Source: Suilimivivens sp964458255
Lineage (GTDB): Bacteria > Bacillota > Clostridia > Lachnospirales > Lachnospiraceae
DNA length: 8,934 bases
Assembly: GCA_964458255.1 (NCBI GenBank)
Contig: CAYWHY010000056.1
Span: 1 to 8,934, forward strand
Reading direction: 5' to 3'
Below are positions 1 through 6,243 of this stretch, piece after piece (within the stretch, counting starts at the first letter, position 1; every line of letters begins with the position of its first letter). Under the pieces are notes generated by a model. The model saw nothing but the letters and a program-made list of their open reading frames with translations, was not told where the DNA came from and did no database searches. A program made the translations under genes and the position numbers.

Positions 1-50
1 CAAAAAAAGCGGTAGCCTCTGAAAGGAACATTTCAGAGGCTTCTCTACCG
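1..50 (-). terminator. Strong intrinsic-terminator-like hairpin inside the cotJC frame
   Basis: On the minus strand, CGGTA (50-46), a 5-base bulge, GCCTCTGAAA (40-31), a 6-base loop, TTTCAGAGGC (24-15) and TACCG (14-10) form a 10-bp perfect stem plus a 5-bp outer stem. One C, one G and a run of seven U (8-2) follow at once. This is a textbook rho-independent terminator for minus-strand transcription. It lies in the still-open cotJC reading frame with no stop codon before it, which is not where the end of a normal cotJ operon would be. Confidence 0.7.
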
Positions 51-232
51 ATATCAGTCAGAGTGCCGGCAACCTCGCGATAAGGTGTTGCATATCGCTG
101 AGATAAATATCGTTGACTTGCTGCCAGTTCACCGTCAGGTCCGCCAAACTGACTTATAATATCCTGTGCCAGTTTGGCATTGGGTTCTTTGATATTTACA
201 GGAAATTGCAATCTTTTTTCATAACTCCACAT
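1..232 (-). CDS. cotJC: CotJC-like spore coat protein (manganese catalase family), 3' end outside window or disrupted
   Basis: The first ~64 residues read as CotJC. They begin MWSYEKRLQFPV and contain the family block GGPDGELAAS at 31-39 and then LTDIG at 58-62. CotJC belongs to the manganese-catalase family and is a structural coat component of the spore; Glu35 lies in the conserved metal-site region of that family. The start is fixed by AGGAGG 10 bases upstream (243-248 on the plus strand), and only 3 bases separate it from the cotJB stop. After Gly62-Arg63-Glu64 the sequence no longer resembles the family, which normally continues with a GTEE(L/M)AH-type block holding further metal ligands. 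Instead the frame runs through a strong hairpin and T-run, still open at the window edge (77 codons visible, against roughly 190-200 in the full family). It may therefore be a 3'-truncated gene, a rearrangement junction or an assembly edge artefact. Identity is confident; integrity is not. Confidence 0.85.
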   Translation of the reverse strand, partial: MWSYEKRLQFPVNIKEPNAKLAQDIISQFGGPDGELAASQRYLSQRYATPYREVAGTLTDIGREASEMFLSEATAFF

Positions 233-235
233 AAA

Positions 236-508
236 TTAACATCCTCCTTCCCACGGCCATGGCTGAGTAACCCATTTCCATTCATCCTGCATGCATCCGT
301 CAGCGTCTGAGATTCGTAAAGGACCGAATTTCATGTTGTACTCCCTCATTGCCTGATTTTTCATGCGAACATAATGACTTAAATAATCCATTGCTTCTTT
401 ATCGGTAGGGTGGGTATCCAAATATAATGTCATTTCGACAATAACAAAATCGATAACACCAATATCATGAAAGAGACGTTCTTTTTCAGTATTTATTCTG
501 CCATTCAT
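236..508 (-). CDS. cotJB: Spore coat protein CotJB
   Basis: A 90-residue protein with the CotJB family pattern: a helical N-terminal half (IGVIDFVIVEMTLYLDTHPTD, about 16-36, given in part as LYLDTHP), a central YNMKFGPL segment near 58-64, and an aromatic C-terminus ending WVTQPWPWE. CotJB is a small component of the CotJ complex in the inner spore coat, made in the mother cell. An upstream in-frame ATG at 517 would add three residues (MCK), but GGAAGGAG (518-525) abuts it directly. The ATG at 508 has ideal 9-base spacing and gives the usual 4-base ATGA overlap with the cotJA stop, so 508 is chosen. The gene sits second in cotJA-cotJB-cotJC, with cotJC starting 3 bases after its stop, so translation is probably coupled along the operon. 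Its fold and exact role in assembly are not visible from sequence. Confidence 0.93.
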   Translation of the reverse strand: MNGRINTEKERLFHDIGVIDFVIVEMTLYLDTHPTDKEAMDYLSHYVRMKNQAMREYNMKFGPLRISDADGCMQDEWKWVTQPWPWEGGC

Positions 509-675
509 TTTACACATCTCCTTCCTGTAAAAGGTTTTTCCAATTCAGGGAAAATGGTACCTGTCATGTATGCTTCATCTAAATTTTCAAATATTTTGTC
601 GAGATGTTGCCATGGAACATATCCCATAGCGAGTGGGAAACGTTCAAAATATTCATTAAAACTGTAATCCTGCAT
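505..675 (-). CDS. cotJA: Spore coat associated protein CotJA (56 aa)
   Basis: A 56-residue ORF that a length cut-off of 60 would miss. It reads MQDYSFNEYFERFPLAMGYV, then PWQHLDKIFENLDEA, then GTIFPELEKPF (residues 39-49). The LAM-YVPWQ block and the GTIFPEL(D/E)KPF block are the two hallmarks of CotJA. CotJA is a small spore-coat protein; in Bacillus subtilis it is needed for CotJC to assemble into the coat (family knowledge). The start has GAGAGG (681-686) 5 bases upstream. The stop TGA overlaps the cotJB ATG by four bases, so this is the first gene of a coupled operon. The candidate mother-cell promoter at 711-738 would start transcription about 30 bases upstream. The residues ending in RRCVK before the stop are less conserved. 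Confidence 0.92.
   Translation of the reverse strand: MQDYSFNEYFERFPLAMGYVPWQHLDKIFENLDEAYMTGTIFPELEKPFTGRRCVK
518..525 (-). promoter_or_regulatory. Ribosome binding site deciding the cotJB start
   Basis: GGAAGGAG on the minus strand lies inside the end of cotJA. Its spacing is 0 bases to the ATG at 517 and 9 bases to the ATG at 508, which favours the 508 start. Confidence 0.7.
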
Positions 676-710
676 AATTTCCTCTCATAAAATAACAACT
701 GTTTTAATAT

Positions 711-738
711 TATAATATGATAAGGGAAAAAATATGGT
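711..738 (-). promoter_or_regulatory. Candidate sigma-K/sigma-E type promoter of the cotJ operon
   Basis: On the minus strand, AC (738-737), 17 bases, then CATATTATA (719-711) fits the Bacillus sigma-K consensus AC-N16/17-CATAnnnTA. The -10 also resembles the sigma-E -10 (CATACAnT), but no sigma-E type -35 stands at the usual distance. Transcription would start near 704, about 29 bases before the cotJA ATG. The cotJ operon of B. subtilis is transcribed in the mother cell by sigma-E, so either mother-cell sigma is plausible. The overlapping TATAAT (sigma-A-like) at 715-710 has no good -35. Confidence 0.45.
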
Positions 739-791
739 TCTAAACGAAGGCAAAGTTTTCATTGCTTTTTTATATTCCCACAATTAAATCC

Positions 792-819
792 TTGATTTCC
801 TTGCAGGTTTGTGTAAAAA
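792..819 (+). promoter_or_regulatory. Weak candidate promoter for the hydrogenase gene
   Basis: TTGATT (792-797), 16 bases, TAAAAA (814-819): each hexamer matches the sigma-A consensus at four of six positions. This is the best pair seen between the divergent cotJ promoter and the hydrogenase start, but it is not strong. Confidence 0.25.
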
Positions 820-852
820 TAACATAGGAGCAGAAAAAGCTTATCATCATGC

Positions 853-862
853 AAGGAAAGGG
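853..862 (+). promoter_or_regulatory. Ribosome binding site deciding the hydrogenase start
   Basis: AAGGAAAGGG ends 10 bases before the ATG at 873. The upstream in-frame ATG at 849 has only AGGAG at 826-830, 18 bases away, which is too far. This favours 873, though the site is not a perfect Shine-Dalgarno match. Confidence 0.45.
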
Positions 863-872
863 AAAATGTTCT

Positions 873-2375
873 ATGGGTATGCGTGGAATTGATACACAGG
901 TACGTAAAGATAGAAGGCGCATCTTCAAAGAAGTTGCCAATCTTGCATATACATCTCAAAATTTAAAGGATGATATTGAGGCATTACCATATAAAATAGT
1001 GGATTACGACGAATCGGAATATGAGAGTATTTATCGGGAAAGAGCCATTACAAGAGAGAGAATTCGGCTGGCGATGGGACTTTCTCTTCGCCCTGAAAAT
1101 ATACCTGTGCACCTGACACAAGGCCTTGAGGAAAGTAATATTGATGAAAAGTATTATGAACCACCCTTAATGCAGGTAATACCATCTGCATGTAATGCCT
1201 GTCCGGAAAACCGGTATGATGTTACAGATAAATGCATGGGATGCACAGCGCATCCTTGTAGAGAAGTTTGTCCCATGGGTGCCATGACAATGAAAAATGG
1301 TAAATCTGTTATTAATCAGAAAAAGTGTATCCAATGTGGCAAATGTAAGATGGTATGCCCTTATGATGCTATTTCACATCAGATCCGGCCATGTCTTGAC
1401 CACTGCGGTGTAAATGCCATAAAAAGCGATGTTAAAGGACGGGCATATATTGATCCTGATATTTGTTTATCTTGTGGTCAATGCATGGTAAGCTGTCCCT
1501 TTGGTGCCATTGCAGATAAATCACAGATTTTCCAACTGATTCGGGCTATACAATCAGGAAAGAAAATCATTGCGCAGCTGGCTCCGGCATTTGTTGGTCA
1601 GTTTGGTAAAAGCATATCTCCGGATATGATTAAAGAGGCACTGAAAAAACTGGGTTTTTTTGATGTGTATGAAACGGCAATCGGCGCAGACATAGGGGCA
1701 ATGGCAGAAGCAGAACATTATGTAAAAGATGTGGCAACGGGGAAATTGCCTTTTTTACTTACCAGTTGTTGCCCATCATGGTCAATGCTTGCAAAAAAGT
1801 TTTTTCCTGAGACCATTGATAAAATTTCCAATGCATTGACACCTATGGTTGCTACAGCACGTGAAATCAAAAAAATGTATCCTGATGCCAGTGTTGTATT
1901 CATAGGACCTTGTGCATCTAAAAAGCTTGAGGCTTCCAGAAGAACAGTGCGTTCCGATGTTGATTTTGTAATTACCTTTGAAGAACTGGCTGGTATGTTC
2001 GAAGCCAAAGGAATTCTGCCGCAAGAAATGCATGCCGGGGACAAGCTGAATGATGCAACGTCGGCAGGAAGAGGCTATGGTGTGGCAGGTGGCGTCGCCA
2101 GCGCCATTGAAGAATGTATCAGAGAATATTACCCGGACACCGAGGTTAATATAGAACATGCTGAAAGTCTTGTGGAATGTAAGAAGATGCTGATGCTTGC
2201 CAAGTCAGGTCGAAAAAACGGTTGTCTGATTGAAGGAATGGCATGTCCGGGTGGCTGTATTGCCGGTGCAGGAACCAATATCCCTATTCCACAGGCAATG
2301 AAAGAAGTGTCAGAATTTAAGGCGACAGCTGATAAAAAGATTCCGAACCCCCAAATATACACAAAAGAGAAATAG
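873..2375 (+). CDS. Monomeric [FeFe] hydrogenase, group B1/B3-like
   Basis: A soluble iron-only hydrogenase that interconverts protons and H2, probably with reduced ferredoxin. Numbering from the ATG at 873 (500 aa): two 4Fe-4S ferredoxin motifs, CIQCGKCKMVC (152-162) and CLSCGQCMVSC (198-208), follow extra cysteines at 107-133 (CNAC, CMGC and others) that could hold another cluster. The H-cluster domain has L1 TSCCPSW (297-303), L2 GPCASKKLE (345-353) and L3 EGMACPGGCIAG (454-465). Cys300, Cys347, Cys458 and Cys462 should bind the H-cluster, and Cys299 is the usual proton-relay residue. L2 has Gly where classical group A enzymes have Met (MPC), and L3 reads GAG rather than GGG, so this is not a classical CpI-type HydA. 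No signal peptide or membrane segment is seen. The gene is divergent from cotJ; no maturase (HydE/F/G) is nearby. An ATG at 849 would add eight residues. Confidence 0.9.
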   Translation: MGMRGIDTQVRKDRRRIFKEVANLAYTSQNLKDDIEALPYKIVDYDESEYESIYRERAITRERIRLAMGLSLRPENIPVHLTQGLEESNIDEKYYEPPLMQVIPSACNACPENRYDVTDKCMGCTAHPCREVCPMGAMTMKNGKSVINQKKCIQCGKCKMVCPYDAISHQIRPCLDHCGVNAIKSDVKGRAYIDPDICLSCGQCMVSCPFGAIADKSQIFQLIRAIQSGKKIIAQLAPAFVGQFGKSISPDMIKEALKKLGFFDVYETAIGADIGAMAEAEHYVKDVATGKLPFLLTSCCPSWSMLAKKFFPETIDKISNALTPMVATAREIKKMYPDASVVFIGPCASKKLEASRRTVRSDVDFVITFEELAGMFEAKGILPQEMHAGDKLNDATSAGRGYGVAGGVASAIEECIREYYPDTEVNIEHAESLVECKKMLMLAKSGRKNGCLIEGMACPGGCIAGAGTNIPIPQAMKEVSEFKATADKKIPNPQIYTKEK

Positions 2376-2431
2376 TTTCGCGGCAACAAGTTTACCGAAT
2401 ATGCCTACAGATGGCAGATTGAGAGGGAAAA

Positions 2432-3886
2432 ATGACTAAAATAAGAACAAGATTTGCACCCAGTCCGACTGGAAGAATGCATGTAGGAAATTTAAGAACG
2501 GCACTTTATGCTTATCTGATTTCAAAGCATGAAGGCGGTGATTTTATTCTTCGTATCGAAGATACTGATCAGGAACGTCTTGTGGAAGGTGCAGTGGATA
2601 TTATCTATAGAACACTGCAAAAGACAGGTCTTGTACATGATGAAGGCCCTGACAAAGACAAAGGGGTAGGTCCTTATGTACAGTCCGAGAGACAGGCACA
2701 GGGTATTTATTTAAAATATGCAAAGGAATTAGTCGAAAAAGGAGAGGCATATTATTGTTTCTGTGATAAAGAGAGACTTGCAACCTTAAACAGAGAAGTG
2801 GCAGGCAAAGAAATCAATGTGTATGACAAGCATTGTTTATCTCTTTCCAAGGAAGAAGTAGCAGAAAAATTAGCAGCAGGCATGCCTTATGTTATCAGAC
2901 AAAACAACCCCACAGAAGGAACAACTACTTTCCATGATGAAATTTATGGTGACATTTCCGTAGATAATGCAGAGCTTGATGATATGATTCTGATAAAATC
3001 AGATGGTTATCCTACCTACAACTTTGCAAATGTGGTAGATGATCATTTGATGGGAATTACTCATGTAGTTAGAGGAAATGAATATTTGTCCTCTTCACCT
3101 AAATATAATCGTCTGTATGATGCGTTTGGATGGAAAGTGCCTGTTTATGTGCATTGTCCCCTTATTACAGATGAGCAGCATCAGAAACTTAGTAAAAGAT
3201 GCGGACATTCTTCTTATGAAGATTTGATTGAACAGGGATTTTTAACAGAGGCAGTAGTAAACTTTGTTGCACTTTTGGGATGGAGTCCCAGTAATAATGA
3301 GGAGATTTTTTCCTTGGAAGAGTTGGTAAAAGAATTTGATTATCGGCATATGTCCAAGTCTCCTGCCGTATTTGATTATACAAAATTAAAATGGATGAAC
3401 GGTGAATATATAAAAGCTATGGATGATGATAAATTCTACGAAATGGCAGAGCCGTATTTAAAGAAAGCGCTGACCGGAAAGTTTGACCTTAAGAAAATTG
3501 CTTCCATGGTAAAGACCAGAATCGAGATTTTCCCCGATATTTATGAACTGGTTGATTTCCTTGAGGAACTTCCTGATTATGACACTGCAATGTACGAGCA
3601 TAAGAAAATGAAAACCAACAAGGAATCTTCTCTTGAAGTTTTAAAGGAACTTTTGCCCAAGTTAGAGGCTCAGGAAGATTACTCTAATGATGAATTGTAT
3701 CAGCTTCTCCTGTCTTATGTAGAAGAAAAAGGGTGCAAAAACGGTTATGCAATGTGGCCGGTAAGAACAGCGGTATCCGGTAAACAGATGACACCTGCCG
3801 GTGCCACGGAAATCATGGAACTATTGGGTAAAGAAGAGTCCTTAAGAAGAATCAGAAAGGGTATTGAATTACTTGAAAATGCATAA
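2432..3886 (+). CDS. gltX: Glutamyl-tRNA synthetase
   Basis: A class I aminoacyl-tRNA synthetase that charges tRNA-Glu with glutamate. The N-terminus RFAPSPTGRMHVGN holds the HIGH-type signature as HVGN (17-20), RIEDTDQER (41-49) forms part of the glutamate site, and the KMSKS-type loop is KLSKR (252-256). Cys109, Cys111 and Cys135 resemble the zinc-site cysteines of some bacterial GluRS enzymes, with His134 a possible fourth ligand. The length of 484 aa is normal and the C-terminal anticodon-binding region is intact. Most Firmicutes lack a glutaminyl-tRNA synthetase, so this enzyme is probably non-discriminating and also charges tRNA-Gln for GatCAB amidation; this is family inference. GAGAGGG lies 4 bases before the start. 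It follows the hydrogenase by 56 bases with no clear terminator and its stop overlaps the helicase start. Confidence 0.97.
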   Translation: MTKIRTRFAPSPTGRMHVGNLRTALYAYLISKHEGGDFILRIEDTDQERLVEGAVDIIYRTLQKTGLVHDEGPDKDKGVGPYVQSERQAQGIYLKYAKELVEKGEAYYCFCDKERLATLNREVAGKEINVYDKHCLSLSKEEVAEKLAAGMPYVIRQNNPTEGTTTFHDEIYGDISVDNAELDDMILIKSDGYPTYNFANVVDDHLMGITHVVRGNEYLSSSPKYNRLYDAFGWKVPVYVHCPLITDEQHQKLSKRCGHSSYEDLIEQGFLTEAVVNFVALLGWSPSNNEEIFSLEELVKEFDYRHMSKSPAVFDYTKLKWMNGEYIKAMDDDKFYEMAEPYLKKALTGKFDLKKIASMVKTRIEIFPDIYELVDFLEELPDYDTAMYEHKKMKTNKESSLEVLKELLPKLEAQEDYSNDELYQLLLSYVEEKGCKNGYAMWPVRTAVSGKQMTPAGATEIMELLGKEESLRRIRKGIELLENA

Positions 3887-5759
3887 TAATATGCAAATTA
3901 CAAAAAATACAGCTAAATGCAGTACCGGCGATATGCAACAAAAAGCAATTTGCCATATATCGGGACCGGCCAGAGTGTTGGCAGGTCCCGGGTCAGGCAA
4001 AACATTTACCATCATTCATAGAATTAATCATCTGGTAAAGGAAGCAAATATTATACCAGACAAAATACTATGCATTACATTTACCAAGGCGGCAGCGCTT
4101 GAAATGCAGGAGCGCTATTTTAAGCTTGAAAAACAAAATGGACATTTGCCTGAAAATGTTCAATTCGGAACAATTCATAGTATCGGTTATCACATATTAA
4201 AAGAATCCGGCGAATTTCGCCAATATTCCCTGATAAAAGAATCAGACAAAAGAAAATTTTTGGAAATAATTTTGCTAAACAAAGGTCTGCCTGAATATGC
4301 AACACAGGGGACTATCTCACATATTTTAGATGCTGTTGGGAGAAAGAAAAACGGTCTTTCCTATATACAGGAAGAACTTTTAGAAGAAGAATGTTTTGAA
4401 GCGATTTATAAAGATTACCTTGGTTTTTTGAAAGAAAGACAATTATTTGATTTTGATGATATGATTGCAAATTGTCTGAAACTTTTCGAAAACAATATTG
4501 TTTTAAAACGCAAATGGCAGGAACGTTATTCATATCTTCTGGTAGATGAGTTTCAGGACATCAACGAAGTACAATACCGACTTATCCAAGTGTTAGCAGC
4601 ACCTCAAAATAACCTTTTTGTAGTAGGTGATGATGACCAGTCTATTTATGCCTTTAGAGGTGCGGCACCGGGCATTATGAAGCAGTTTGAATCTGATTAT
4701 CCGCAGGCACTTCTTTTACAGCTTACGGAAAACCATAGAAGTTGCCAAAAAATTGTTTCATTTTCCAATAAAATCATTGCTCAAAACATACAAAGAATAA
4801 ATAAAAAATCAATTGCAAAAAAATGTGGCGGAGAAGTAAGTATTATATACCGAGAAACAAGAAAAGCTCAAGAACTGCAGATAATTAATGATATAAAAAA
4901 ACTGACCGAACAGGAGCTTTCAAAAAGTGCACTTATTGTCAGGACTAATTCAGAAGTATCACAGTATATATCACTATTAAAAACTCACAAAATAAAGATA
5001 AGAGAAAAACAGCAGAAAAGTAAAAACCTTCTTTGCCATTTTATCAGAGAAGATTTTCAGGCTTTTTTACAATTTTGTCAGGAAAAGCCAAAACGAAGTG
5101 ATTTTCTTAAAATTATGAATAAACCGGAGATGTACTTAGCAAGGCAGGCATTGACAAAGGAAGAGGTATATGAGCCGGATTTACTTCAATATTATAGCAG
5201 AAATCCTCAAATGCAGGAAAAAATAAAAATACTGTTTAAGCATTTTGAATATGTAAGGGAAATGTCTTTTTTTACGTCCATACGCTATTTCAGAAACATT
5301 ATAAAATATGATGATTATTTAAGGAAGAAAGCGGTAAACATTCGTGAATTTGAAATGTTTAAGGAAACTGCGGACGAACTTTCAGAACTGATGAAACTGC
5401 AAAAAAGCGGAGAGAAATGCGAAGCTTTTTTTGAAAGATTGGAAAATCTGATAATAGAAGGAGCGGATGTATCTTTGAGACCAAATTCTTCTGAACAGGA
5501 TAATAATTTTGCTCAGGGAATTTCAGTTATTACCATGCACAGCTCTAAGGGGCTTGAATTTAATCATGTATTTTTACCGGATGTAAATGAAGGTGTGATT
5601 CCTGGGAAACAATGCAAGGTAAAAGAAAGTATAGAAGAAGAAAGAAGACTCCTGTATGTTGCCATAACAAGAGCCGAAGAATTTCTTTCAATCTATTATA
5701 CAAAAGAGCGCGGACGCAAACCTTCACGTTTTTTAAATGGTCTTATTCCTCATCAATAA
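3879..5759 (+). CDS. UvrD/PcrA-like superfamily 1A DNA helicase, compact
   Basis: An ATP-dependent 3'-5' DNA helicase of the UvrD/Rep/PcrA group. All core motifs are readable (numbering from ATG 3879, 626 aa): Q-motif glutamines at 20-21, Walker A AGPGSGKT (35-42), Ia CITFTKAAALEM (65-76), Ib GTIHS (97-101), II VDEFQD (222-227), III GDDDQSIYAFRG (250-261), IV LTENHRS (282-288), V MHSSKGLEF (553-561) and VI YVAITRA with Arg598. It is about 100 residues shorter than PcrA/UvrD and ends soon after motif VI, so it lacks the usual C-terminal extension that contacts RNA polymerase. The gene starts inside the gltX stop region (8-base overlap), suggesting coupled translation. TTG codons at 3864 and 3873 and an ATG at 3891 are alternative starts; none has an ideal ribosome site. 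The specific role (repair, recombination or replication restart) cannot be told. Confidence 0.93.
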   Translation: MHNNMQITKNTAKCSTGDMQQKAICHISGPARVLAGPGSGKTFTIIHRINHLVKEANIIPDKILCITFTKAAALEMQERYFKLEKQNGHLPENVQFGTIHSIGYHILKESGEFRQYSLIKESDKRKFLEIILLNKGLPEYATQGTISHILDAVGRKKNGLSYIQEELLEEECFEAIYKDYLGFLKERQLFDFDDMIANCLKLFENNIVLKRKWQERYSYLLVDEFQDINEVQYRLIQVLAAPQNNLFVVGDDDQSIYAFRGAAPGIMKQFESDYPQALLLQLTENHRSCQKIVSFSNKIIAQNIQRINKKSIAKKCGGEVSIIYRETRKAQELQIINDIKKLTEQELSKSALIVRTNSEVSQYISLLKTHKIKIREKQQKSKNLLCHFIREDFQAFLQFCQEKPKRSDFLKIMNKPEMYLARQALTKEEVYEPDLLQYYSRNPQMQEKIKILFKHFEYVREMSFFTSIRYFRNIIKYDDYLRKKAVNIREFEMFKETADELSELMKLQKSGEKCEAFFERLENLIIEGADVSLRPNSSEQDNNFAQGISVITMHSSKGLEFNHVFLPDVNEGVIPGKQCKVKESIEEERRLLYVAITRAEEFLSIYYTKERGRKPSRFLNGLIPHQ

Positions 5760-6084
5760 GTTCATCAAATTCCGCATTGTCAAGATATTCATCAAAAGCA
5801 TCTGCAACCATATCGTATTCTTCATCATCCTCGATATACATTAATTCAGGTTCTGCATCAGAATTATTTTCATCTTCGCTGTAGCGGTAGAACCATACCA
5901 TGCCATCATGATTCTCTCCGTCTTCATCTAACGGAAGAAGAACAATATAATCCTGTTCTTTTATGGTCAGGATAGTGACGATTGCACATGTAACAGAAGT
6001 GCCATCTTCTAAATCAAGGGTTACCGTCATCTCTTCGCCATCAGTTTCCAGGGATTCATAGTTTTCCTTATTCTCTTTTGCCAT
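5743..6084 (-). CDS. DUF1292 domain protein (YrzB-like), acidic
   Basis: A 113-residue, strongly acidic protein matching the DUF1292 family, which is widespread in Firmicutes and has no settled function. The domain core starts near residue 18 (EEMTVTLDLEDGT), continues through IKEQDYIVLLPLDED and VWFYRYSED, and ends with the IEDDEEYDMVADAFDEY segment (about 84-100). The tail is very rich in Asp and Glu. The start is firm: AAGGAGG (6090-6096) lies 5 bases upstream and a good sigma-A-like promoter lies at 6125-6153. In many Firmicutes the homologue sits beside ruvX/yrrK; here it stands alone, divergent from the GH13 gene, and its 3' end overlaps the helicase coding sequence by 17 bases. No signal peptide, membrane segment or enzyme motif is seen. 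Confidence 0.88.
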   Translation of the reverse strand: MAKENKENYESLETDGEEMTVTLDLEDGTSVTCAIVTILTIKEQDYIVLLPLDEDGENHDGMVWFYRYSEDENNSDAEPELMYIEDDEEYDMVADAFDEYLDNAEFDELIDEE

Positions 6085-6124
6085 AGAAGCCTCCTTGTAT
6101 ATGTTTATAAAATAATCTGCTTAT

Positions 6125-6153
6125 ATTTTACTAAGACCTGCAATAATAATCAA
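6125..6153 (-). promoter_or_regulatory. Sigma-A-like promoter of the DUF1292 gene
   Basis: On the minus strand, TTGATT (6153-6148), exactly 17 bases, TAAAAT (6130-6125). Transcription would start near 6118, giving a leader of about 33 bases that carries the AAGGAGG ribosome site. Confidence 0.55.
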
Positions 6154-6168
6154 CATTTTTCACACATA

Positions 6169-6208
6169 GAATCTTTTTTATGTTATCATAAAGAGTGAAA
6201 AAAGATTC
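6169..6208. repeat. 11-bp perfect inverted repeat in the divergent promoter region
   Basis: GAATCTTTTTT (6169-6179) and AAAAAAGATTC (6198-6208) are perfect reverse complements separated by 18 bases. A smaller inverted repeat, TTTATG-4-CATAAA (6177-6192), is nested inside. The repeat brackets the extended -10 of the GH13 gene and lies just upstream of the -35 of the DUF1292 gene. It could be an operator or a supercoil-dependent cruciform. As an RNA hairpin it would need transcription from farther upstream, because the predicted start (near 6196) falls between the arms. Confidence 0.6.
6181..6189 (+). promoter_or_regulatory. Candidate extended -10 promoter of the GH13 gene
   Basis: TGTTATCAT fits the extended -10 form TGnTATAAT with one mismatch. 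The only -35-like hexamer is TTCACA (6159-6164) at a long 19-base spacing. Start of transcription would be near 6196, with the ribosome site at 6234. Confidence 0.4.
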
Positions 6209-6233
6209 CATTGTCATAAATGGTTATTACATC

Positions 6234-6239
6234 AGGAGG
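6234..6239 (+). promoter_or_regulatory. Ribosome binding site deciding the GH13 start
   Basis: A perfect AGGAGG lies 4 bases before the ATG at 6244. The earlier in-frame ATG at 6220 has no ribosome site and would place this AGGAGG inside the coding sequence, so 6244 is preferred. Confidence 0.75.
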
Positions 6240-6243
6240 CTGC

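Noticed and set aside
10..50. Possible snap-back (inverted duplication) artefact at the left edge
   Set aside because: The pairing stops at TACCG; bases beyond it do not mirror the cotJC sequence and instead give a T-run, so a terminator explains the structure better than a fold-back copy.
734..787. A 17-codon ORF (MVLNEGKVF...) with AAGGG 7 bases upstream, between cotJ and the hydrogenase
   Set aside because: Too short, with no repeats, attenuator or regulatory codons to suggest a leader peptide; it also overlaps the cotJ promoter region.
1718..2159. Two long minus-strand ORFs (108 and 125 codons) inside the hydrogenase gene
   Set aside because: They lie wholly opposite the conserved H-cluster coding region, resemble no family I know and have no ribosome sites; they are antisense shadows.
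5612..5884. Plus-strand 90-codon ORF with a serine-rich tail, spanning the helicase end and the DUF1292 gene
   Set aside because: The serine run is the antisense of the acidic Asp/Glu codons of DUF1292; no independent start signal.
6165..6172. CATAGAAT, close to a sigma-E -10, upstream of the GH13 gene
   Set aside because: No sigma-E or sigma-K -35 at the proper distance, unlike the two AC-N17-CATAnnnTA sites elsewhere in the window.
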